DNA of 22,432 nt, from positions 1 through 22,432 of the forward strand of contig JBBSKF010000041.1 in the NCBI GenBank assembly GCA_038256525.1, in the 5' to 3' direction. Shown piece by piece: positions 7,630 through 13,502 of the stretch. Source of the stretch: SCTD01 sp038256525. GTDB lineage: Bacteria; Actinomycetota; Actinomycetes; Mycobacteriales; SCTD01. A model generated the notes under the pieces. That model made no database searches. It had not been told where the DNA came from and saw only the letters and a program-made list of their open reading frames with translations. The number at the start of each line of letters is the position of its first letter. Within the stretch, counting starts at the first letter, position 1. A program made the position numbers and the translations under genes.

Positions 7630-9419
7630 CCGCTCTCCTCGAAGATCTCGGCCAGTTCGGGCGGCATCACCGGCAGCGGCCTGCGTACCAGCCCGATGCC
7701 GTCACCGACCAGTGAGCACAGGACGTTGAGCTGGGCCCAGTCCTCTCGCGGACCCGGGAAGTCCTCCCGGGTGTGGCCGCCGCGGCTCTCCTGCCTTTCG
7801 AGCGCGGCTCTCGCGACGCACTCCGACACCCGCAGCAGGTGTGTCAGGTCCAGGGCGAGGTGCCAGCCGGGGTTGTAGCGCCGGCCGCCCGACACCGTCA
7901 GCGCCTGGACCCGCACCTTCAGCTCGGCGATCCGCAGCAGGGCCTGCTCGACCTCGGTAGCGGTGCGGATGATGCCGACCAGGGAGTTCATCGCCGCCTG
8001 CAGGTCGCTCTGCACGGTGTAGGGGTTCTCGCCCCCCTCCCGCCCGAACGGCGCCAGCGCCGCGGTCTCCGCCTCGGCGAGCGCCGTATCGGACAGCGCC
8101 GCGGCCGGGGCGTTCGCCGCGTGGCCGGCGGCCGCCGTACCCGCTCGTCGCCCGAACACCAGCAGATCGGACAGCGAGTTGCCGCCCAGCCGGTTGGAGC
8201 CGTGCATGCCACCGGCAACCTCGCCGGCGGCGAACAGCCCTGTCACGCAGGCGGCCGCCGTCTCCGGGTCGACCTCCACCCCGCCCATCACGTAGTGGCA
8301 GGTGGGGCCAACCTCCATCGCCTCGGCGGTGATGTCGACCTCGGCGAGCTCCATGAACTGGTGATACATGGAGGGCAGCCGCTTCTTGATGTAGTCGACG
8401 TCTCGGCGAGAGGCGATGTCGAGGAAGACGCCGCCGTGGGGCGAGCCGCGATCGGCTTTCACCTCGCTGGTGATGGCCCGGGCGACCTCGTCGCGGGGCA
8501 GCAGCTCGGGCGGGCGCCGGTTGTTCCTCTTGTCGGTGTACCAGCGGTCGGCCTCCTCCTCCGTCTCGGCCGTCTCCTTGCGGAAATAGTCCGGGATGTA
8601 GTCGAACATGAAGCGGTTGCCGAGTGAGTTCTTCAGCACCCCGCCGTCGCCGCGCACCGACTCGGTGACCAGGATGCCGCGCACCGATGGCGGCCAGACC
8701 ATCCCGGTGGGGTGGAACTGCAGGAACTCCATGTTGACCAGTGACGCGCCGGCGGCCAGCGCCAGCGAGTGGCCGTCCCCGGTGTATTCCCATGAGTTGG
8801 ACGTGACGGTGTAGGCCTTGCCGATGCCACCGGTGGCCAGCACCACGGCCGGTGCGCGAAATGCCAGGAACTGCCCCGAGTCGCGCCGATAGGCAAAAGC
8901 TCCGCAGATGCCGGTCGGACCGGTGAGCAGCCGGGTCACCGTGCACTCCATGAACACGTCGATGCCGAGGGCGACGGTGCGCTGCTGCAGGGTGCGGATC
9001 AGCTCCAGGCCGGTGCGGTCGCCGACGTGGGCGAGCCGGGCGTAGCGGTGTCCGCCGAAGTCGCGCTGGGAGATGAGCCCGTCGGGCGTACGGTCGAACA
9101 GCGCCCCCCAGTCCTCGAGCTCGCGCACCCGATCGGGGGCTTCCTGCGCGTGCAGCTGCGCCATCCGCCAGTGGTTGAGCATCTTGCCGCCACGCATCGT
9201 GTCGCGGAAGTGCACCTTCCAGTTGTCCTCCGGGTAGAGGTTGCCCATCGCTGCGGCGATTCCGCCCTCGGCCATGACGGTGTGTGCCTTGCCGAGCAGG
9301 GACTTGCAGACCACCGCGGTACGCGCTCCGCGCTCGTGCGCCTCGATGGCGGCGCGCAGCCCGGCCCCGCCGGCGCCGATGACGACGACGTCGTAGTCGT
9401 GCCGTTCGAGGTCAGGCAC
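7626..9419 (-). CDS. sdhA: Succinate dehydrogenase/fumarate reductase flavoprotein subunit
   Basis: A 597-aa catalytic subunit that oxidises succinate to fumarate. The FAD dinucleotide fold VVVIGAGGAG is at 11-20; His46 in KAHTVMAEGG is the expected covalent FAD attachment site. Family active-site residues are visible: His236 in QFHPTGM, the TESVRGDGG loop (252-260), His375 in TCHYVMGG and Arg410 in HGSNRLGGNSLSDLLVFG. The start is GTG (9417-9419), sharing one base with the sdhC TAG stop; a reading extended to 9695 is only the shadow of sdhC. The stop overlaps the sdhB start. Succinate oxidation rather than fumarate reduction is inferred from the Sdh1-like organisation. Confidence 0.95.
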   Translation of the reverse strand: MPDLERHDYDVVVIGAGGAGLRAAIEAHERGARTAVVCKSLLGKAHTVMAEGGIAAAMGNLYPEDNWKVHFRDTMRGGKMLNHWRMAQLHAQEAPDRVRELEDWGALFDRTPDGLISQRDFGGHRYARLAHVGDRTGLELIRTLQQRTVALGIDVFMECTVTRLLTGPTGICGAFAYRRDSGQFLAFRAPAVVLATGGIGKAYTVTSNSWEYTGDGHSLALAAGASLVNMEFLQFHPTGMVWPPSVRGILVTESVRGDGGVLKNSLGNRFMFDYIPDYFRKETAETEEEADRWYTDKRNNRRPPELLPRDEVARAITSEVKADRGSPHGGVFLDIASRRDVDYIKKRLPSMYHQFMELAEVDITAEAMEVGPTCHYVMGGVEVDPETAAACVTGLFAAGEVAGGMHGSNRLGGNSLSDLLVFGRRAGTAAAGHAANAPAAALSDTALAEAETAALAPFGREGGENPYTVQSDLQAAMNSLVGIIRTATEVEQALLRIAELKVRVQALTVSGGRRYNPGWHLALDLTHLLRVSECVARAALERQESRGGHTREDFPGPREDWAQLNVLCSLVGDGIGLVRRPLPVMPPELAEIFEESG

Positions 9420-10216
9420 TAGAAGAACCTCGGGTCGTCGATGGCGCCGGTCGCGAGCAGGCGGACGTAGAAGTCGGTGAAGGCCACGAACACCAGGCTG
9501 ATCCAGGCGTACTGCATGTGCTTGGGGTTGAGCTTCGAGACGAACGTCCACGCCTTGTAGCGGACCGGGTGCTTGGAGAAGTGCACGAGCCGGCCGCCGA
9601 CGATGTGCCGGCAGGAGTGGCAGGACAGCGAGTAGAGCCACAGCAGAACGGCGTTGGTCAGCAGGATGAGGGTGCCGAGACCCATGTGGAACCACTCGCC
9701 CTCGGCATTGCGGAAGGCGAGCAGCGCGTCGTAGGTGAGGATGACGTTGAAGACCAGCCCGGCGTAGAAGAAGTAGCGGTGCAGGTTCTGCAGGAGCAGC
9801 GGAAAACGGGTCTCACCGGTGTATTTCGCATGCGGCTCGGCCACCGCGCAGGCCGGCGGTGACAGCCAGAACGAGCGGTAGTAGGCCTTGCGGTAGTAGT
9901 AGCAGGTGAGCCGGAAGCCCAGCGGCACGATGAGGATGTAGAGCGCGGGAGTGAGGAACGCCGGGCCGTCGAACAGCTCGGGGAAGGTGTCGCCCTCGCA
10001 CGCGGTCGTGATGCAGGGCGAGTAGAACGGTGAGATGTAGGGCTCGGCGAAGTAGTTCGCGTTCTCGAATGCCCGCACCGTCGAGTAGACGATGAAGGCG
10101 ACCAGCACCGACACGGTGATCAGCGGCTGCAGCCACCAGCGGTCGGAGCGAAGGGTGCGCACGGCCAGCCGGGCCCGGCCGGGAGCGCCGGTGCCCTCCG
10201 GGGCGAGGGCCGTCAT
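9419..10216 (-). CDS. sdhC: Succinate dehydrogenase membrane anchor, Sdh1 type
   Basis: A 265-aa membrane subunit, larger than ordinary SdhC/SdhD and standing alone without a second anchor gene. Five hydrophobic helices are visible at about 30-50, 88-106, 148-168, 178-198 and 237-256. Candidate metal ligands cluster in CHSCRH (199-204) at the end of helix four, with further histidines at 146 and 211. A published mycobacterial Sdh1 structure reports a membrane-embedded Rieske-type [2Fe-2S] cluster in the anchor, and these residues are the obvious candidates here, but I cannot map them without an alignment. It starts with ATG overlapping the preceding 97-aa gene (ATGA) and its TAG overlaps the sdhA GTG. 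Confidence 0.88.
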   Translation of the reverse strand: MTALAPEGTGAPGRARLAVRTLRSDRWWLQPLITVSVLVAFIVYSTVRAFENANYFAEPYISPFYSPCITTACEGDTFPELFDGPAFLTPALYILIVPLGFRLTCYYYRKAYYRSFWLSPPACAVAEPHAKYTGETRFPLLLQNLHRYFFYAGLVFNVILTYDALLAFRNAEGEWFHMGLGTLILLTNAVLLWLYSLSCHSCRHIVGGRLVHFSKHPVRYKAWTFVSKLNPKHMQYAWISLVFVAFTDFYVRLLATGAIDDPRFF

Positions 10217-10506
10217 CGGTAGCCGGCTCCGCCGAGCCCCTCGTCCTCGGCGTCCATCCAGAAGTCATGGGCGTACGGCGTGTCGGCGATGATCACGCGC
10301 GCTGGGGTGACGGGCGGCGGGGGGAGCTCGGCAGGCCCGGCCGGCTCGCCGCACAGCAGCGCGAGGTCCTCGGTCACCCGGGTGGTGTCCAGGCGGAGCC
10401 GTTGGGCGTCCACCGACCCGGGGTAGTGCCGAACCAGGGCTGTCACGGCCTGCTCGAGAGCACGGACAGCCTCGCGGGCTGCCGCAACGTCGTTCTCCTG
10501 CGCCAT
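10213..10506 (-). CDS. Conserved-looking 97-aa protein of unknown function between miaB and sdhC
   Basis: I do not recognise a named family. The 97-aa protein has an amphipathic helical N-terminal half (about 1-50, rich in Ala/Glu/Arg/Leu), a Pro-rich linker (59-68), and an acidic aromatic C-terminus, TPYAHDFWMDAEDEGLGG, that looks like a conserved motif. There is one Cys, no signal peptide and no TM segment. Its ATG overlaps the miaB stop (TGATG) and its TGA overlaps the sdhC ATG (ATGA). This tight placement is the strongest sign that it is real and translated with both neighbours. A role in Sdh assembly or in MiaB function is possible but unsupported. Confidence 0.8.
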   Translation of the reverse strand: MAQENDVAAAREAVRALEQAVTALVRHYPGSVDAQRLRLDTTRVTEDLALLCGEPAGPAELPPPPVTPARVIIADTPYAHDFWMDAEDEGLGGAGYR

Positions 10507-11960
10507 CAGGCTCGTCCTCCGGTTCTCTGGACGGGCCGGCCGACCGTCGGCAGGCCCAGGCTGACACCCGCACTGACACCCGGCGTCGACGGACGGCGAC
10601 CCTGCTCGAAGGCGTCGCCGGCGGCAGTCCGCCGATGGGAGCGCAGACCCGTGTCAGCGAGCAGGTAGTGCGGAGCGGCCCTGGTGACGACCGTCTCGAC
10701 GACATCGCCCGGCCGCACACCGGGAGCGGGGGCTAGGTGGACCAGGCGGTTGTCGCGGGCCCGTCCGGTCAACCGGCCGGGGGTGTCCTTGCGGCCCTCG
10801 CCGCTGCTGACCAGGACCTCGACGATGCGTCCGACCTGCGACTGCATCCCCTCGTAGGAGATCTGCTCCTGCAGGGCGACCAGCCGCTCGTACCGCTCCT
10901 GGACGACCTCGCGGGGGAGGGACGGCAGGTCCGCCGCCGGGGTCCCGGGGCGCGGGGAGTACTGGAAGGTGAAGGCGCCGGCGAACCGGCTCTGCTCGAC
11001 CACCCGCAGGGTGTCGGCGAAGTCGGCCTCGGTCTCGCCGGGGAAGCCGACGATGATGTCGGTCGTGATGGCAGCGTCCGGGATCTGCTCGCGCACCCGG
11101 GACAGGATCCCGAGGAAGCGTTCGCTGCGGTAGGACCGGCGCATCGCCCGCAGCACTGCGTCGCTGCCCGACTGCAGCGGCATGTGCAGGCTCGGGCACA
11201 CCGCCGGTGTCTCGGCCATCGCCGTGATGACGTCGCCCGAGAAGTCACGCGGGTGCGGGCTGGTGAAGCGGACCCGCTCGACCCGCTCCCCCACCTCCCG
11301 CAGCAGCCGGCCGAAGGCTTCGCGGTCGCCGAACTCGCGCCCGTAGGAGTTGACGTTCTGCCCGAGCAGGGTCACCTCGAGAACACCCTGCGCAGCGAGC
11401 ATCTCGACCTCGCGAAGGATCTCGCTCGGGCGGCGGTCCTTCTCCTTGCCGCGCAAAGCCGGGACGATGCAGAAGGTGCAGGTGTTGTCGCAGCCGACGC
11501 TGATCGACACCCAGGCCGAGTGGGCGCTCTCGCGCCTGGCCGGAAGCGTGCTGGGGAAGACCTCGAGCGCCTCGAGCAGCTCCACCTGGCTCTCCTGCTC
11601 GACCCGCGCCCGCTCGAGCAGCACCGGCAGCGAGCCGACGTTGTGGGTGCCGAACACGACATCCACCCAGGGCGCCCTGGTCGTGACGGTGCCGCGGTCC
11701 TTCTGCGCGAGGCACCCGCCGACGGCGATCTGCATGCCGGGGGTGCGGTCCTTCACGGACTTGAGATGGCCGAGGTTGCCGTAGAGCCGGTTGTCGGCGT
11801 TCTCCCGCACCGCGCAGGTGTTGAAGACCACGACGTCCGGGGTGGCGTCCGGCTCGACCGGCAGGTAGCCGGCCGCGTCGAGCAGGCCGCGAATCCGCTC
11901 GGAGTCGTGCACGTTCATCTGGCACCCGTAGGTGCGCACCTCGTACGTCCTCACGGCCAC
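10506..11960 (-). CDS. miaB: tRNA-2-methylthio-N6-dimethylallyladenosine synthase
   Basis: A 484-aa radical-SAM methylthiotransferase that adds the 2-methylthio group to i6A37 made by MiaA (encoded at 2347-3249). The N-terminal MTTase domain carries cluster ligands Cys13 (YGCQMN), Cys49 (FNTCAVRENAD) and Cys83 (GGCLAQKD). The radical-SAM motif CDNTCTFC gives Cys157, 161 and 164. A TRAM domain occupies about 380-450, ending near HYLLADTG, followed by a short Arg/Gly/Pro-rich tail. The start is GTG at 11958-11960 or the adjacent GTG at 11952-11954. The open frame to 12026 is rejected because its extra 22 residues are Arg-rich and unlike MiaB starts. Divergent from the subtilase; head of the run into sdhCAB. 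Confidence 0.95.
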   Translation of the reverse strand: MAVRTYEVRTYGCQMNVHDSERIRGLLDAAGYLPVEPDATPDVVVFNTCAVRENADNRLYGNLGHLKSVKDRTPGMQIAVGGCLAQKDRGTVTTRAPWVDVVFGTHNVGSLPVLLERARVEQESQVELLEALEVFPSTLPARRESAHSAWVSISVGCDNTCTFCIVPALRGKEKDRRPSEILREVEMLAAQGVLEVTLLGQNVNSYGREFGDREAFGRLLREVGERVERVRFTSPHPRDFSGDVITAMAETPAVCPSLHMPLQSGSDAVLRAMRRSYRSERFLGILSRVREQIPDAAITTDIIVGFPGETEADFADTLRVVEQSRFAGAFTFQYSPRPGTPAADLPSLPREVVQERYERLVALQEQISYEGMQSQVGRIVEVLVSSGEGRKDTPGRLTGRARDNRLVHLAPAPGVRPGDVVETVVTRAAPHYLLADTGLRSHRRTAAGDAFEQGRRPSTPGVSAGVSLGLPTVGRPVQRTGGRA

Positions 11961-12058
11961 CAGCCTACGGTCCGGGCGGGAGGGCTCGAACACCCGCGCG
12001 GCGCGGCGTACAGACCGGGACAACACGCCGAAGGGCTTTCAGAACAGCCACGGCGCGT

Positions 12059-12074
12059 GTGACAGTGGTGTCAC
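12059..12074. promoter_or_regulatory. Perfect inverted repeat upstream of the subtilase
   Basis: GTGACA (12059-12064) and TGTCAC (12069-12074) form a perfect 6-bp inverted repeat around 4 nt, in the 135-bp divergent miaB-subtilase region and 21 nt before the subtilase start. It resembles a dimeric operator half-site pair; function is inferred only. Confidence 0.35.
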
Positions 12075-12084
12075 CCTCAGCCTC

Positions 12085-12090
12085 AGGAGC
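12085..12090 (+). promoter_or_regulatory. Ribosome binding site of the subtilase
   Basis: AGGAGC sits 5 nt before the GTG at 12096, which supports that start codon and the signal peptide that follows. Confidence 0.7.
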
Positions 12091-12095
12091 TCCCC

Positions 12096-13490
12096 GTGCG
12101 CCGTCCCCTCACGCTGCTCTGCCTCGCCGCACTCGTCCTGCCGGGCCTCACGGTCGGCGGCCCTGCCGTCGCGGCGCCAGCCGCACAGGCCAGTCCGACC
12201 GCCGCACAGGCGCTTCCCGACGAGCTGGTGGTCGGCTACGTCGCCGGCGCCAGCGCCGGTCAGCGGGACCGCGCACGCGGCAAGGCGTCAGCGACGCTCG
12301 CCGAGCGGGTCGTCATCGCTGGCGCGGACCGGGCCGAGGTGGAGCTGGTCCGGTTGCCGCAGGGCAAGAACCGGGATCGTGCGATCGCTGAGCTGAACAG
12401 CGACCCGGCGGTCGCCTACGCCGAGCCGAACTGGGTCTACAACCACCAGGGCAAGCCCGGGAGCGGAACCCCCGCCCCCACCCCGGACTACTTCACGAAC
12501 GGCTCCCTGTGGGGGATGTACGGCGACGGCTCCTCGCCGGCGAACGGGTTCGGTAGTCAGGCCGCTGAGGCGTGGCCCGCCAATACCGGCTCGGACGACG
12601 TCTATGTGGGGGTCATCGACGAGGGCATCCAATTCACCCATCCGGACCTGGCCGGGAACGTGTGGATCAATCCATACGACGCGGTTGACGGGCTCGACAA
12701 CGACGGCAATGGCCTCATCGACGACATCCGCGGGTGGGACTTCGCGAACAACGACAGCAGCATCTACGACGGCGGCTCCAGCGGTGGAACCGACGACCAC
12801 GGCACCCATGTGTCCGGGACCATCGGCGCCCTCAACGAGAGCGCGGCGCGCGTCCCGACCACCACCTCGCCACAGGTCGGTGTGGTCGGGATCAGTCAGA
12901 AGGTGACGCTGATCAGCGGCAAGTTTCTCGGCCGCCGCGGCGGCTCGCTGGCCAATGCGGTCAAAGCGGTCGACTACTTCACCGACCTCAAGACGCGCCA
13001 CGGGCTGAACATCGTGGCGACCAACAACAGCTGGGGCGGCGGCGGGTTCTCCCTGGCGCTGAAGGACGCCATCACGCGGGCCAACGCCCAGAACATCCTC
13101 TTTATCGCCGCGGCCGGCAACAGCGGAACGAACAACGACACGACCGCGTCCTACCCGGCGAACTACGACGTGGCCAACGTCATCGCGGTGGCAGCGATCG
13201 ACAAGGCCGGCGCGCTAGCGTCCTTCAGCCAGTACGGTGCGAACACCGTCGATCTCGGCGCTCCCGGGGTGGGCGTCTGGTCGACGACGGCCTTCAACGG
13301 CTACTCCTCCTACAACGGCACCTCGATGGCGACGCCGCACGTCACCGGTGCCGCGGCGCTCTACGCAGCGACGCGTCCCACGGAAACCGCAGCCCAGATC
13401 AAGGCCGCCATCCTGGGCTCAACCGTCGGGACGCCATCCCTCTCCGGCAAGACGGTCACTGGCGGCAGGCTCGACGTCAGCGGTTTCTGA
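12096..13490 (+). CDS. Secreted S8 family subtilisin-like serine protease
   Basis: A 464-aa preproprotein. A Sec signal peptide (about 1-27, ending GGPAVAA) is followed by an I9-like propeptide (about 40-116) that ends in the typical AVAYAEPNWVYN. The peptidase S8 domain then runs from about 150 to the C-terminus. The catalytic triad is Asp175 (VGVIDEGIQFTHPDL), His235 (DDHGTHVSGT) and Ser410 (NGTSMATPHVTGAA), with oxyanion Asn342 (AAAGNSG). The Asp is followed by Glu where Thr or Ser is usual. An Asp/Asn-rich segment (DNDGNGLIDD, 201-210) looks like a calcium-binding insertion. No C-terminal anchor is seen, so it is probably released. The GTG start has a good ribosome binding site. It converges on the phosphatase gene with an 8-nt gap. 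Substrate unknown. Confidence 0.93.
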   Translation: MRRPLTLLCLAALVLPGLTVGGPAVAAPAAQASPTAAQALPDELVVGYVAGASAGQRDRARGKASATLAERVVIAGADRAEVELVRLPQGKNRDRAIAELNSDPAVAYAEPNWVYNHQGKPGSGTPAPTPDYFTNGSLWGMYGDGSSPANGFGSQAAEAWPANTGSDDVYVGVIDEGIQFTHPDLAGNVWINPYDAVDGLDNDGNGLIDDIRGWDFANNDSSIYDGGSSGGTDDHGTHVSGTIGALNESAARVPTTTSPQVGVVGISQKVTLISGKFLGRRGGSLANAVKAVDYFTDLKTRHGLNIVATNNSWGGGGFSLALKDAITRANAQNILFIAAAGNSGTNNDTTASYPANYDVANVIAVAAIDKAGALASFSQYGANTVDLGAPGVGVWSTTAFNGYSSYNGTSMATPHVTGAAALYAATRPTETAAQIKAAILGSTVGTPSLSGKTVTGGRLDVSGF

Positions 13491-13502
13491 CCCACGCGTC
13501 AG
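13487..13502. terminator. Short hairpin at the subtilase/phosphatase convergence point
   Basis: CTGAC (13487-13491) and GTCAG (13498-13502) form a perfect 5-bp stem with a 6-nt loop that covers both stop codons of the converging genes. It is short and lacks a T-tract, so terminator function is uncertain. Confidence 0.25.

Noticed and set aside
10561..10590. Repeated CTGACACCCG near the miaB 3' end
   Set aside because: It lies in the Gly/Val/Ser-rich C-terminal tail of MiaB and reflects a local coding repeat.
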